The notes under the pieces: generated by a model
Told to the model about the DNA's origin: nothing
The model's database searches: none
What the model saw: only the letters and a program-made list of their open reading frames with translations
Part shown: piece by piece, positions 41,356 through 52,757 of the stretch
Layout of the letters: every line of letters starts with the position of its first letter
Position numbering within the stretch: the stretch's first letter is position 1
Source of the DNA: Yarrowia lipolytica
Lineage: Eukaryota; Ascomycota; Dipodascomycetes; Dipodascales
Assembly: GCF_001761485.1 (NCBI RefSeq)
Contig: NC_090775.1
Location: 682,001 to 746,000, forward strand
Direction of reading: 5' to 3'
DNA: 64,000 nt
Position numbers and translations under genes: made by a program

Positions 41356-42627
41356 CCTCCCCCACTCACTCCCCAAAGATCTCCCAAAATACATCTAAAA
41401 CTCACTCCAAAAAACACCTACGTGTATCATTCCCACTCCAACGTCGTACCCCAAAATTCGATTTGTTTCCATTTCTGCAACCCTATTTTTATTCCAAAAA
41501 CTAAGGTAGCAGTACGATTCTCGGCTAAGTGAGACAAAAGAACCTACAAGGCTCCACAACACAACAAGAGGCCGGAACAGCAACCGCAACGTTCGAGAAG
41601 GGCGACATATGAGCGTCTGGCGGTGTTGAGATTTGTCTAAAGAGGATTGAGAAAGGTGGTTTGGGGTTGTTGTCTGTTTTTTTTGGTGTTGTCTGTTTTG
41701 TTTGGTGTTGTCTGATTCGTGTGATGGATTTTTAATTTTTTTTTTATTTTTTATTTATTTAATTATTTATTTAATTATTTTAGCTTCCTCCCCTGTTGTT
41801 TACACTTGCACGGTATTTGGGCGGTATTTGGGATATTTGGGGGTATCTGGGCAATATTTGGACCACGAAAAAAAAAAGTTACATCGTTTTCAATGGCACA
41901 TTCCAGTGTTAGAAAGTCGGTTGACAGTCGGTGACAGTGGCTGGCTCTCGACGACATCTCCGCTGCTTCCTGTACACAGTTAATTATAGTACCAGCCCCC
42001 GTACAGACAGGATGCGAAGCGGTCAACGTCATTGCGGTATTATATGGACAAGTGAGATAGTGGAGGAGTAAGATAGGTGAGATATTACGGCGACGGAGGC
42101 GCTTTGAAGCGAGGTTTTTCAGTTTTTTGGAAGTCAAATCCCGAACGACCGTGACAAGCGGGCCCCACACCGTCCCCCGCCCCTCCGGCTGCGCGCTCAT
42201 GCCCTGATCTCCACGGCAAGGCATGTTGGCCAGAGCTAGTTCCTACGATACTGTAATCGGGGGGTAATCTGGTGCAAGTTTGCTTTTTTGTTTTGGCCAA
42301 ATTGGATAAGGTTTACCAACAAGGTTTGGTCAAAATTAGCTCGCGCTGCAGCTGGCACAAATACACTGCAGTTCGGTGCATGTTTGAAACCCACACAACT
42401 ATTTTCCTCGAGTGAATATCTACGGCTCTTTTCCTCCATCCCGTGTGGAGTGACAACATAGCGATACACGGAGCCCCAGACCACATCAACATCACCGTCA
42501 CCCTTCTTTCCTCGCATCTCTCGCATACAGACACAGAAACAGACACAGACCCAGACAGATTATCAAACACAAACACACCATCTCCCACATTCCCCATTTC
42601 ACTCCACTCAACTCCACATTACCTGCC

Positions 42628-45600
42628 ATGCTGTTCAAAACCAAACCGAAAGTGGTGACACAAGCACAAACACCACCGCCGCAACCGCAACCGCCACAGA
42701 CCCTCGACCTGAGCCTCAGCCTGGAGCCGTCGCTATCGGAAAAAATGTACCATATTCTCAACCAGGGACCTCTGGGTCTGGTGTCTCTTGACAACCTGGA
42801 CGACGACGACGACCGCTGCAGCGTCGACATGATGGCCATTTTGGAGGAGGGCCCGCGGCGGAGCGAGGACTCGGTCGACCGTTTCCGCACCCCCCGATCT
42901 TCTCTTTGGAGCGAGTCCGACAGTGTCACCAGCGACGCCCACGACACCCACGACACCAGTGACACCAACGACACCCGCGACGCCAACGACATGGCCAGCG
43001 GCGCCAACGGTATGGCCAAAATCACATCCACCACATCCACCACATCCACATCAACTGCATCCACCGACGAGCTGGACCCCTCTCTGTCGTCCTCCGTCAC
43101 CCCAGCCACCTCCAACAGCAGCAGTGGCTCCGTTCTACAGCCCATAGGAGAGGACAAGATGGGAGAGGAAGGAGAAGCAGAAGCAGAAGCAGAAGCAGAA
43201 GCAGAAGCAGAAGGAAACACAAGCATCAGCACCATCGACGCTACGGACGCCGACAATACCGCTGACACACACAATGTGCTTATCACGCTGACCACGTCCC
43301 AGGACTCAGACTCCTCGGTCTCCTCCTCGGTCTCCTCCTCTGGAGATATCACACAGGCAACGTCATCGTCCTCTCTGACTCCGTCGCCTCCGTTATCGCC
43401 CACCAACAAGTCCTTGTCGTCGCCAAATTTGGCGAACCACTCTGTACGCGCAGAGACTCGTTCGGCGTCATCCAGCGGTCTTCTTGAGTCGCCACTGCCA
43501 CAGCCGCCTCGAGCGCTCGCGTCTGCGCTCTATGTGTCTCAGAACCCCAACGCCAAGTCCCGTTCACCAGCCGGCTCGCGTTCTGCGTCGCCACACAAAC
43601 CGGGCCACCGACGTCATCCCTCCGATGGCTCAGAGGTTCCTTCCACGACAAACACCATGTCGTTTAAGAGTCTCTCGCTCAAGAGTGACTCGTCGGACTC
43701 GGACAGCCACTCCATCCGGTCCATGCGTTCGTTCCGCTCGTCGTTCCGCTCCTTTTCGCACGAGTCGCTGTTTGCGCTCAAGAAGCGGGATGCAGTGGCC
43801 TTGTCAAGCACATCATCACCGTTGACGCCCATTTTTTCCAACGCTTCCACCAACTCTCCGAATCACGACATCAAGGCGTTGGAGAGTGCCCTCAGCAAGT
43901 TCAACGGCAAGCAGGGCACTCCAAAGGCCAACATTCTACGTATTGAGCTTCTGACGCTGCTTCGCAAGGAGACTCCAATTGGAGCTTTACCTTCTGATTC
44001 CGTTGCCATCTTTTCCAAATGGTGGAAGGCGATTCTCGAAGCTCTGCACAATCGGCCATCCTCCCACGACAAGATTGCATACATGGAGGCCATCTCCAAG
44101 CTCATGGACCGGCCCGAGTGGAAGGAGCACAACTCGTCCGTGTTCTGCTCCCTCGTCTACCAGACGGTGAGATATTGTTCGGAGAAGCTGTCCTTGAAGT
44201 CGGTACCCATTCCCCTCGCCGCCTTTAGTGGAAAGACGTTTGCCTATGCCTTCTTCCACTGTCCAGGAGTGGCCCACCAGCTTCTGGCGCATCTTCAGGT
44301 CCCAGCTGCAGACCTGGAACGCATCGGACCCATCTGCGACTCTCCGGTGCTCCGTCCGCCTGTGGACGGCAAGCCCCAGATTCCTCTGGGTCCCTGGATC
44401 CGCCGTTGGGCTTCGTCTGTCTCTGACACCTTTTATTCGTTCTTGAAACACTACTATTGTATTGGTGGTGGTATGGAGGCCGACGGAGAGCTGCCTCCCG
44501 GATGGATCCACGTCCACGGGTTCATTCTGGGCTCTCTGGACGCCGTGGTGAGACCGCGGAAGCCACCTGCGCCCCCATCGCTCACCCCGTGCATCCCCAA
44601 GCCCCGGAAGATTCACAAACTGAAGCTTCTGGGTGCTCTGCGAGAGCTCAAGAAGTCATGCCACGCCGAGTTCTTTGCCCATGTGCTCGCGCCGGCAATT
44701 GAAGACATTCTCAAGTCCGTGTCGCTCAAAACGGTCGTCTACGACGTGGAGCAGTGCACTGCGCTGGCCGACCTGGCCGAGGAGATGCTGACGATGCTAG
44801 AGTCACCTCTACGGTCGCTGGACGCCGCCTTCTGGCTCAATGTCGTGGGCATCATGTTGCGATCCGAATCGCACTACACCACATTGCGAGCCTTGGCCTT
44901 TTTGCACAACACATTCCCCCACAATGATCCAGGTGCGTCGTCGATGTATGCGGATTTCATTTTGGAGCCGGATACGCTGAAAAAGTACTTTTGCCACTGG
45001 CACCCACTGATTCGGGCAGCATACATGCGGGTTGTGTGCTACCGGGTGCTTCCCAAGGCGCCCCAGAAGATGAACCACTCTCTGGTGACTGTGTACACGC
45101 GGCTCATCACGTACATGGAGTACTGCCGAGTGAAGGAGACGCCCTTGCCCGTGACCGACGCATGTTCGCGGCTGCGGATTGTGTCACGTGACTTTGAGGC
45201 TTCGAACGTGGATCTGGTGGTTCAAAATCTGCAGAATCTCGATTTTGTGGATATTGGTGTGAGGGGCCGAGGGTTTGAAGGGCGGCTGATGGAGCCTGGA
45301 ACTCCCCCTAGAAGTTCGGGCGGCTCATCTGAGGTTCTGACCCCCACGGGTGCTCTCACGCCCTCTGGAAGCGGTGCCATGACTCCTGGCGGGTCTACCA
45401 CCTCTCCCTTGGCCTCTCGAACTTCTCCCAGTGTTACTCCGCGATACTTTGAGGACTCGCCGCCTCGAGTGTCGGCGTTTGATGTGGAGGACGATCTGTT
45501 TGAGGGTGTGGAAAAGACCACCGTCAAAAAGTGGGGTTTTCTGCGCAAGGAGGTGTATGCTCATGACGAGCATGTCGATACTGGAGCCCATTCTGTGTCC

Positions 45601-46011
45601 CAGTCGTCGCCCAACGGCATTTCTTCTCAGTACAAGTTTGTAATGGAGTCCACATCTAGGTCCAAGACCCCTCCGGGCTCTGAGAACTTTGCCAATGAGG
45701 AGCCGTCGGTCGCGTATCCTCGGCTGCCGTTTGATCTGAAGGACAAGACCAAGGACTCGCAGTCGACTCTGGATTCCGCCACCACTGCCACCACGTCCAA
45801 CACGTCTGTGGACGACGATGCGTTCCGAGTGCCTCTTGATCTCGACGAGTTTAAGGATCTGACTGAGTATGTCAAGTACTGGAAGTATGCCGGCAGGTCG
45901 TTGAACGAGTGGGACGGCGTGGTGAGAGAGTATGAGACGTTTGTGACGCAACATGGAGGAGCAGGAGTACCCCATATGGTGGGAGATATGGGCAGATGTG
46001 CGCCATTATAG
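42628..46011 (+). CDS. Large DUF1765/UPF0592-like fungal protein
   Basis: This 1,127-residue protein has a disordered first third (about residues 1-410) full of Ser/Thr/Pro, with two coding repeats: Asp-Thr rich DTHDTSDTNDTRD near 107-120, and six Glu-Ala pairs near 180-195. The middle (about 420-830) is a conserved helical region with WWKAILEALHN, FWLNVVGIMLRSESHYTTLRALAFLHNTFP and HWHPLIRAAYMRVVCYRVLP, which I associate with the fungal DUF1765 (UPF0592) family. The tail (about 830-1127) is again Ser/Pro rich and closes with YVKYWKYAGRSLNEWDGVVREYETF. No signal peptide or clear membrane helix is seen. Function in the family is unclear, and my assignment is from memory of these motifs. The leader upstream has CAGACA-type repeats (42,528-42,560). 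Confidence 0.65.
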   Translation: MLFKTKPKVVTQAQTPPPQPQPPQTLDLSLSLEPSLSEKMYHILNQGPLGLVSLDNLDDDDDRCSVDMMAILEEGPRRSEDSVDRFRTPRSSLWSESDSVTSDAHDTHDTSDTNDTRDANDMASGANGMAKITSTTSTTSTSTASTDELDPSLSSSVTPATSNSSSGSVLQPIGEDKMGEEGEAEAEAEAEAEAEGNTSISTIDATDADNTADTHNVLITLTTSQDSDSSVSSSVSSSGDITQATSSSSLTPSPPLSPTNKSLSSPNLANHSVRAETRSASSSGLLESPLPQPPRALASALYVSQNPNAKSRSPAGSRSASPHKPGHRRHPSDGSEVPSTTNTMSFKSLSLKSDSSDSDSHSIRSMRSFRSSFRSFSHESLFALKKRDAVALSSTSSPLTPIFSNASTNSPNHDIKALESALSKFNGKQGTPKANILRIELLTLLRKETPIGALPSDSVAIFSKWWKAILEALHNRPSSHDKIAYMEAISKLMDRPEWKEHNSSVFCSLVYQTVRYCSEKLSLKSVPIPLAAFSGKTFAYAFFHCPGVAHQLLAHLQVPAADLERIGPICDSPVLRPPVDGKPQIPLGPWIRRWASSVSDTFYSFLKHYYCIGGGMEADGELPPGWIHVHGFILGSLDAVVRPRKPPAPPSLTPCIPKPRKIHKLKLLGALRELKKSCHAEFFAHVLAPAIEDILKSVSLKTVVYDVEQCTALADLAEEMLTMLESPLRSLDAAFWLNVVGIMLRSESHYTTLRALAFLHNTFPHNDPGASSMYADFILEPDTLKKYFCHWHPLIRAAYMRVVCYRVLPKAPQKMNHSLVTVYTRLITYMEYCRVKETPLPVTDACSRLRIVSRDFEASNVDLVVQNLQNLDFVDIGVRGRGFEGRLMEPGTPPRSSGGSSEVLTPTGALTPSGSGAMTPGGSTTSPLASRTSPSVTPRYFEDSPPRVSAFDVEDDLFEGVEKTTVKKWGFLRKEVYAHDEHVDTGAHSVSQSSPNGISSQYKFVMESTSRSKTPPGSENFANEEPSVAYPRLPFDLKDKTKDSQSTLDSATTATTSNTSVDDDAFRVPLDLDEFKDLTEYVKYWKYAGRSLNEWDGVVREYETFVTQHGGAGVPHMVGDMGRCAPL

Positions 46012-46207
46012 GGTCTGGGCGCTGAAGAGCCGCTTCAGAGCAAACTGTCGCCGTGCGATCACCGGGGTGATTGGGTTGCAGTCTCTCCGTTCCGCAGCTG
46101 GGCAGCGCCCGTTGTGGCCCGTTGTAAATTATTTATTGCATTGTTAACATGACCAGTGTGTCGTAAGGTGGATTTGTAGGTGGGTTGGATTCTGTAAATG
46201 AGCTCGA

Positions 46208-46263
46208 AAGCTTCAGATATAGCTTTGGATAGCTTCAGATATAGCTTCAGATGCAGCTTCAAA
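46208..46263. repeat. 12-bp tandem repeat (AGCTTCAGATAT)
   Basis: Four to five units are present, with variants AGCTTTGGAT and AGCTTCAGATGC. Confidence 0.85.
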
Positions 46264-47210
46264 GTGACTTATAGCCTCACAGTGACTTTGTGGACATTCT
46301 TGGTGATGTTAGTGACTAGAAATTGACAGAAAAGTTGGACATTCAATAGACATAGATGGGTTGTAGTGTCGTCACTTGCGAGACCACTTTCATGGTACAG
46401 CTCACGTCTCTACGGCGTCTCTACCGCCCCTTTTAGCTGTGTTTGCTTACAGAGTGAACATTGCACTGCACACTTCATCTGAGTTCTTGGAAGAGTCCAA
46501 ATGAGCCCAGGTTTTTCACTGTTGCTTATTAAGCATTCTGTGGTCATATTTTTCAACTGCTTTCAATTGTATTGGGTCACGTGACTTCTGTTGAGAGGCT
46601 ATGATGATGTGGAGGTTGGTTCGGCGAAAAAAGTGTAGGGGCAAGTCAATATGAAAGGTAACGAAAAACGGAAACGTTGAGTAAGTTTGGGGAGCTCTGT
46701 TTAGTATCTATTTCAAGTTCAGGTGTGTGTATTACTTCTTCTCGCATCTATCGGTTGTCAGTTTCCGGTCCGGAGAATGAGAACCCGTTCTAGACTGCGA
46801 CGAGTGGGCAGAAAAAGTGCACACGGGAAACCCACTATTCACTGGTAGGATCGAAATCAGTATATTGGTTACGGGAACGTTCAATAGAGGCTTCAGTTGG
46901 ACTCTATGGTAGGTCTTTTCACAAAATGACCATCTTTTATAACAAAACCCAAGTAATATTGGGAGTCCTGTACATACGGGAGAATTTGGGAAGTTATCGA
47001 AATTATTGTATGTTATGGGAACATTTTTGTTACATAATTGTATTCAACTAAATAAATATATCAGATTTGTATTTTTTTATTCCCATTGTATCCCCATAGC
47101 ACTGTTTTTGGATCCCAGATGAGTTATGTGGTCAAGTAATTCCCAAGTAATCTAGTAGGTGAGTTAAGATGACTAGCACGATCAATATACCGCAGAATAC
47201 CAATGCAATG

Positions 47211-47264
47211 CTGTCAACTGGAACGCTGTCGACTGGAAAGCTGTCAACTGGAAAGCTGTCAACT
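47211..47264. repeat. 15-bp tandem repeat (CTGTCAACTGGAAAG)
   Basis: Three to four units with one or two changes each. Confidence 0.9.
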
Positions 47265-47536
47265 TGCTCGTCACACTCATCAACTTTTTATTCCAATACC
47301 TGTCTCCCACAAAAAGCTGTGTCGGTGCTGTGTGGATCTTCTGCGATCTACAACCGGCTGGTGGAGTAGAGTGGCGATGTCAATTCCACTCCACCAGCGA
47401 CATTTTGTCCTCTGAAACATTGAATGAAGCTCTTTCTGCGGATCACGTTGGTCAGAAAATGGATATTATCGCTGACGGACTTTTGTCTCCAATTCTGTCA
47501 GAGATGTCGATGCACTACTTCTTGTCAAAATATTGA
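47264..47536 (+). pseudogene. Protein-like open frame, perhaps a gene remnant
   Basis: The second half of the frame reads ETLNEALSADHVGQKMDIIADGL and SPILSEMSMHYF, with balanced charged and hydrophobic residues unlike the random frames nearby. The first part overlaps a tandem repeat and lacks a convincing start. No family is recognised. It may be the last exon of a decayed gene, or chance. Confidence 0.25.
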
Positions 47537-48274
47537 CAGAAAGACAGCGGGAAAAGGGTACATAGGTTAAACCAACTATTTTAAACCGATCTGGGGTCTC
47601 CTTTTGTTCACGTGATCTTTTTTGCTTGCAATAGACACTCCCCTCCCCCCTGGTCACCCAGCTCCGGATGAATCTGACATCCAGAGACCGGTACCTACGT
47701 TTATAATCACCAGGCACTTCGATTCGCCCGTCTTAATCACTGTATCTATCACTCAGACGGGGTATTTTATCCAGTATTAGTCGCATGACCTGAATTGGTG
47801 GCTGTGCCATACCTCTCTGTGGTTTAGTTGATAGTTTAGTTAGGAATAGTTAGTTTTAAATACCCATTGAGGTTTACATTATCCGTGTTCAATTGTTTGG
47901 TTGACTTTTAGTTTAGATACTCTGAAGGTTTTCCTGAAAGCTGGACTCATCGCTCCACTCCGTGGGGAATGAGCGTAGAGCCATGGGAAAAGATCTCAAA
48001 CGATGACCAAGTCATTCCAATCACACTTTGTCAATTATCAGTCTTATTTCGTCATTTATTTCCTTCGTAGAGCTAACATTGGCGAAAAATCCTCTTGCAG
48101 AGATATTTGTGCTACTGCCATCAATATCCATGACATAGAGAAACAGACTTGAAATTTGGATTCCTCGCTGCCAGTTTACTCACACCACGATCTTTTGAGT
48201 CAGTTTGGGTCAATAATCATTCCAACTGGAGCTGGAGCTGGTTAGTGACTGGGTCTATCTTGGTGGGATATATA

Positions 48275-48285
48275 CCCCCCCCCCC
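48275..48285. repeat. Homopolymer run of 11 cytosines
   Basis: It directly follows GATATATA and is followed by AGGTAAG. Long C runs are rare in this window. Confidence 0.9.
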
Positions 48286-48526
48286 AGGTAAGAGGTTCCT
48301 CTGTCGGGTACAACTGATACTACTAGTATCTATTCACTGTATGTCAATTCAATGCATATATATCTATACACCCTCCTCAATTACACCTGTTTGAACTTGG
48401 ACCTGTTGAAGTTCCTAGGAGAGATTACCGTCTGTTAGTACCAAGAAAGTCAACTTGTGACTGTGCAAACTGCTCCACCAGGTCGCTTGGTTCATTCAGC
48501 ACTCCATGCCACCTGATTCTCCCTCA

Positions 48527-49885
48527 TTACTTGGACTTCAATCTGCCCTCAAATCCCGCCCGCTTCCCCGACGACGGCTTCTTGACGGGCTTCACCTTTT
48601 TGCCCTTGATCTTCTTGGAATCCCGTCGGGCCTGCAGGTTCTCCGTTCGCTTCTTGTCCTTGGTTCGCTTATGCTTGTCGACGGTGTATCGGCGGTCGTT
48701 CCACTCGCGCTCGGACTTGCGTTTCTGCTGCTGCTGGCGCTTGAAGGCCTTGGTCAGCAACTTTTCGTTATCCCGCACCTTTTCGCCCTTGGCGTGCTGC
48801 ATGGCTCGGTTCCAGAGCGTGGCGTTTTCGACCGACTTTTTCTTGTCGAGATCCATCTCCTGCAGCTTGGCCCGCTTGGCCTTAACGTGATTGAGCTGGC
48901 CCAGCAGGTCTCGTTTGGTGCCTTGTTTCTTGGAAGTCAGGTTCTTGAGATCAGACGAGAACTCGCCAGTCTCGAAATGGAGCTGAGAGTAGAGCAGATT
49001 GGGCTCTGAGTCGGACTGATCGGCCTCTTCATCATCGTCCTCCTCACCCTCATCCTCACCGTCGTTGGTCTGGTTTCTTCTCTCCTCCCTCTCAAGCTTT
49101 TTTTTCTCCTTGCGGGCCTCCTTGGCCTTCTGACGGGCAGCGAGAATCTCGGCTCGGCTCTGGGGCGCCTTTTTGGGATCTGTGCCGGGCGCTTTTCGGT
49201 CGGCCCGGAGATTCTGGATCCGGCTGTTGAGTTTTTCTCGCAGAGCGGCCAATCTGGCCTCCTTGGCGGCAGCTTCGGCAGCATCATCTTCACCCTTGGT
49301 CTCCTTCTCAGTCTCCTCAGTCACAGACTCAGCGACAAGATCAGCAAAAGGAGCTGCTTCGATACTATCATCTTCAGACTCCTTTCCGTTGACTTTGGCG
49401 TTGGTAGTCTCCTTCTTGTTGCTACTGCTGGTGTTCCTGTTGGCGGCCTTGACATCCGTCTCCTTGGTGCTGACATTGGAGGTAGTCTTTGAGCCTCCCT
49501 TGGAGTTGACCTGGGGCTTGTTGTTGTCGCCCTTCACCTCCTTCTTGCCGCCCTTCTTGCCGCCCTTCTTGCCTTTGGGCTCCTCAACCATCCCCTCCAC
49601 CGTATTGAACTGCTCCATCTTCTCCTTGATGCTCTCCTTGGTGGGAATCACAGCCTTGCCCTTGAGCTCGTTCTTGGCATCCTGGACATCCTTGGCCTGT
49701 GAAGCCACCTGGTTGCCAGGATCCAACTTGGCCCGCTTGGCCTTGCGCTTCTCCTCCTTGGACTGCTTTTTCTTTCTCCACTGGTCGTCGCCGTCGCCGG
49801 CATCCTCATAATACTTGGACGGAATCAGCGACAGAAGCCCGTCAAACGCGCTCGTGTGTGTTCGTAATCGTTCTTCTAGAGACAT
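48527..49885 (-). CDS. RRP14: Ribosome biogenesis protein Rrp14 (SURF6 family)
   Basis: Rrp14 is a nucleolar factor for 60S and 40S subunit assembly. The 452-residue protein is extremely Lys/Glu rich, with a short N-terminal block (LRTHTSAFDGLLSLIPSKYY) matching fungal Rrp14. The C-terminal SURF6 domain covers about residues 225-440: SRAEILAARQKAKEARKEKK, then LLGQLNHVKAKRAKLQEMD, ENATLWNRAMQHAKGEKVRDN and REWNDRRYTVDKHKRTKDKKR. Between them lies an acidic DEGEEDDDEEADQSDSE stretch. The length agrees with yeast Rrp14 (434). Strong basic nuclear-localisation sequences end the protein (KKIKGKKVKPVKK). There are no introns. The large plus-strand frames over this gene are only shadows. Confidence 0.94.
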   Translation of the reverse strand: MSLEERLRTHTSAFDGLLSLIPSKYYEDAGDGDDQWRKKKQSKEEKRKAKRAKLDPGNQVASQAKDVQDAKNELKGKAVIPTKESIKEKMEQFNTVEGMVEEPKGKKGGKKGGKKEVKGDNNKPQVNSKGGSKTTSNVSTKETDVKAANRNTSSSNKKETTNAKVNGKESEDDSIEAAPFADLVAESVTEETEKETKGEDDAAEAAAKEARLAALREKLNSRIQNLRADRKAPGTDPKKAPQSRAEILAARQKAKEARKEKKKLEREERRNQTNDGEDEGEEDDDEEADQSDSEPNLLYSQLHFETGEFSSDLKNLTSKKQGTKRDLLGQLNHVKAKRAKLQEMDLDKKKSVENATLWNRAMQHAKGEKVRDNEKLLTKAFKRQQQQKRKSEREWNDRRYTVDKHKRTKDKKRTENLQARRDSKKIKGKKVKPVKKPSSGKRAGFEGRLKSK

Positions 49886-51883
49886 GGCGAAATCGAGGTG
49901 GTGACAAAATCAATTTTTCACACCCAAACTGTACTTGAAAAATATATCACCTTGCAGCTAAGAAATCTTTTAAACTTTCCTATCAAACTTAAATCGATGG
50001 GAGGTTCGACTGAGCAGAATACGTTCGACCTATTACTGATATAATGAACAAGTGAGGCAACTATCAGGGGCATCGACCGAATGGTGCGTGTCACGTGACG
50101 TCCCCGACCCTGGAGGTTTTGTCGTCCTAGTCTGGGAAACCCTAGCCCTACACTATTCCCACAAGTAGCACTTATCACCTCGTTAGGTACTCTAAATGGA
50201 CGCCCCATAGAGACGAGAATGAGAACGAGAATGTGGATTAGTCAGCTGCAGATAGGAGAGGGAGAGGCAGAGGGGGCTTGAGAGTGAATATATGTTACTT
50301 GTACTACTGTAGGTGAATGAGGGTGGTGATCACGTGATCGATATTTCTACGACAAGGCACGTGACATCCCTTTACAAATACATATGATCTTCGATGTATC
50401 TCATTCGACTATCCAGGTATACTCTTTTCCAACATCTTACGCTGACTTTGATACCGCTTAATCACGTGTTCAACACGCGTCATCTGGGTGACTTTGTTCG
50501 TATCTCGATGGATATACAAGATTTTGGCCTGAAAAGAAAACGAGAAGACTTCTGCGATCTAGACAATCATTTTGGTACCGTATTTTCTGTAATTATCAAT
50601 CTTTTTGCTTGAACAGGACCAAAAATACTCTTGTCGTCAAGTCACATATTAGATGTACATACTGTAGCTGTGAGCTTCGATACAACAGCACCTTGAGACG
50701 TTCAGAAGAGGAGGGAGAAATAAGCCAAAATCGCTGAAAAAAAGGCACAACATCCCAGTGAATATCGACTATTTATCTGTATTTATAAAACTTCACGTGA
50801 CAGCAAAACTACATAATACAAGTGTACTACAAGTACAAGTATTGTACCATTCTTACTCATACCATAAATAACTACAAGTAGACCCATATTATATCATGTG
50901 ACTCACCCTCTTCTCTCCCCTCAGCCCACTCATAATCTATCCCTTCTATCCCACTAAAAATCAGCCTAAAAATGATTACTCATCTTCATTCCGCAAGGGA
51001 ACACGTGGTTCTGCAGCAACCATGTAGGCAATACGACTGGAATAGCCGAACGACAGCAAGTGCAACTCCGAGATCACGTGATTGGAGCGGACGATGGCAG
51101 GACCATGCACGGTCACGCCACCAGCCAAATGTCACGTGGTCTTCCGGTCCGTACAGCCTCTCCAAGTCTCTCACCAAATCTCTCATATTGTACATGTTTT
51201 ATGGATGGTCTGATACTGCAAAGTTACGATAGAGCCAATTGGGGGTCTCAACAAACGGCCAGAACTCGCGCCACAAAAGAGATAACGACTCGGACTCTTG
51301 GGATTCGGAATAAACAGGAAAAATTAACCCTAGTCTCTACTACTAAAATAGGCAGTATCTCCCTTCAAAGTGCTGCAAAAGTGCTACTTTTCATCTGCAT
51401 ACATTGACATAAAACTCCACCCAAAATATAAAATAAATAAATGCAGGCACTCTTAAAAAAACAGCCCAAAACAACATAAAAACAGGACAAAAACCAGGCA
51501 CCAATATCAATCAGCCGCCCTCAATCAGTCGCCATAAGACATGCTCCTACACAACGTGACATGATGTCACGTGGTGTGACACCGCCGCCGAAATGTACTA
51601 TATCACATTTATCCATCCCCGTACCTGCTACTCATTTTGGTCACAAAGACTACAACTACACAGCAATTGCGCCAGTAGTGTGTTACTGGTATCGTACAGT
51701 TAAGATCAATGGGCCTACAATTACTACATTCAATATGGACACATGTACTCACAACACGTGTCCATGTGGATTCTCTCTCTGATATACATTCACGGAGTCG
51801 CTACGCTCGTGGTTCATTATGGGTCCACTGCGGTCGGCGGCTTGGTGGTTGGCGCTCCTTCACGATGCACGGTATCTATTTTC
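49886..51883. other. Intergenic region between RRP14 and the Ran gene
   Basis: No gene is seen in 2.0 kb. At least six CACGTG boxes are present (about 50,093, 50,330, 50,358, 50,796, 51,076 and 51,569), and CACGTGG/CACGTGT variants also occur near 51,003 and 51,135. A GTACATACTGTAG motif is at about 50,655. The left part is the RRP14 promoter; the right part is the Ran 3' flank. Confidence 0.5.
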
Positions 51884-52757
51884 TTAAAAGTCAGCATCAT
51901 CCTCATCGGGAAGAGGCATGGCGTTGGCCTCCTCGAGATCCTTCTGCATGGCCTGCATGACCTCGGGGTCGATGGCGGTCTCGGCGGGTCGCAGGGCGGG
52001 GGTGGCGACAAACTCCAGAGAGGGGTTTCCGGCGAGCTTTCGAGCCAGCCACAGGAAGGGCTTCTCAAAGTTGTAGTTGGACTTGGCGGAAATGTCGTAG
52101 TACTGGAGGTTCTTCTTTCGGTGGAAGGTGATGGTCTTGGCCTTGACCTTTCGCTCCTTGACGTCGACCTTGTTTCCGCACAGGACGATGGGGATGTTCT
52201 CGCACACTCGAACGAGATCTCGGTGCCAGTTGGGCACGTTCTTGTATGTGATTCGGGAGGTGACGTCGAACATGATGATTCCGCACTGGCCGTTGATGTA
52301 GTAGCCGTCTCGGAGACCTCCGAACTTCTCCTGTCCAGCGGTATCCCACACGTCGAATCGGATGTTTCCGCAGTCGGTGGCGAAGTTGAGGGGGTGCACC
52401 TCCACTCCGAGGGTGGCGTTGTATCGGTTCACGAACTCACCGGTCTCGTGTCGCTTAACGAAGGTGGTCTGTGTTAGTCAAAAGAAGTGGAAAAAAAACA
52501 AAAAAAACAAGAACCAAAATGTGTTCAACTGACACCTGGCATCAGGGCGGCGATGGACATCAGTCGTCTTGTGAGGAGTGTGCTTCAATCGGCGTGTACA
52601 CCCATCCAAAGTCTCCCTCACAACCTCGCCAAAGTCGGCCCCACCACTTGGCCGGAGCGTCTCCCGATTGCTCCTCGATCTCGCCTTCACAACTCACCTT
52701 TCCGGTTCCACCGTCTCCGACAAGCACAAGCTTGAAAGCAGCAACTTCCTGGGACAT
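51884..52757 (-). CDS. GSP1: Ran GTPase, two exons (52757-52698, 52468-51884)
   Basis: Ran/Gsp1 drives nuclear import and export by its GTP/GDP gradient. Exon 1 encodes [20 protein letters not shown] and exon 2 continues [12 protein letters not shown], so the 229-bp intron splits the P-loop GDGGTGKTT in phase 0. Donor GTGAGT and acceptor CTAACACAG are typical of the window. The 214-residue protein has the effector TLGVEVHPL, switch [18 protein letters not shown], base-recognition NKVD and the [20 protein letters not shown] segment. It ends with the acidic DEDDADF tail, the Ran signature that distinguishes it from other small GTPases. There is no C-terminal prenylation cysteine, as expected. 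Exon 2 uses almost only preferred codons, consistent with high expression. Confidence 0.97.

Larger units (their letters stand above)
36164..42627. other. Longest gene-free region (6.5 kb)
   Basis: No gene is recognised between the divergent MCM2 and the DUF1765-like gene. The contents seen are polypurine runs (36,532-36,573; parts of 39,430-39,900; 41,282-41,355), AT-rich DNA at 38,880-39,060, and tandem repeats at 38,801-38,867, 39,905-39,963 and 40,157-40,290. A tRNA-like B-box string (GGTTCGATCC) lies on the minus strand at about 39,192, and a GTACATACTGTAG motif at about 36,848. The size and composition would suit a replication origin or a decayed gene, but nothing proves either. Confidence 0.5.
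46012..48526. other. Intergenic region between convergent genes
   Basis: No secure gene is present in 2.5 kb. Tandem repeats lie at 46,208-46,263 and 47,211-47,264. A plus-strand frame at 47264-47536 has a coding-like second half. An 11-C run lies at 48,275-48,285, next to TATATA. TCACGTGA boxes are at about 46,577 and 47,609. Confidence 0.5.

Noticed and set aside
42498-43409. A 303-codon minus-strand frame rich in Ser and Val.
   Set aside because: Shadow of the Ser/Asp/Glu-rich N-terminal part of the DUF1765-like gene.
51743-52477. A 244-codon plus-strand frame of Gly/Val-rich text.
   Set aside because: Antisense to Ran exon 2.
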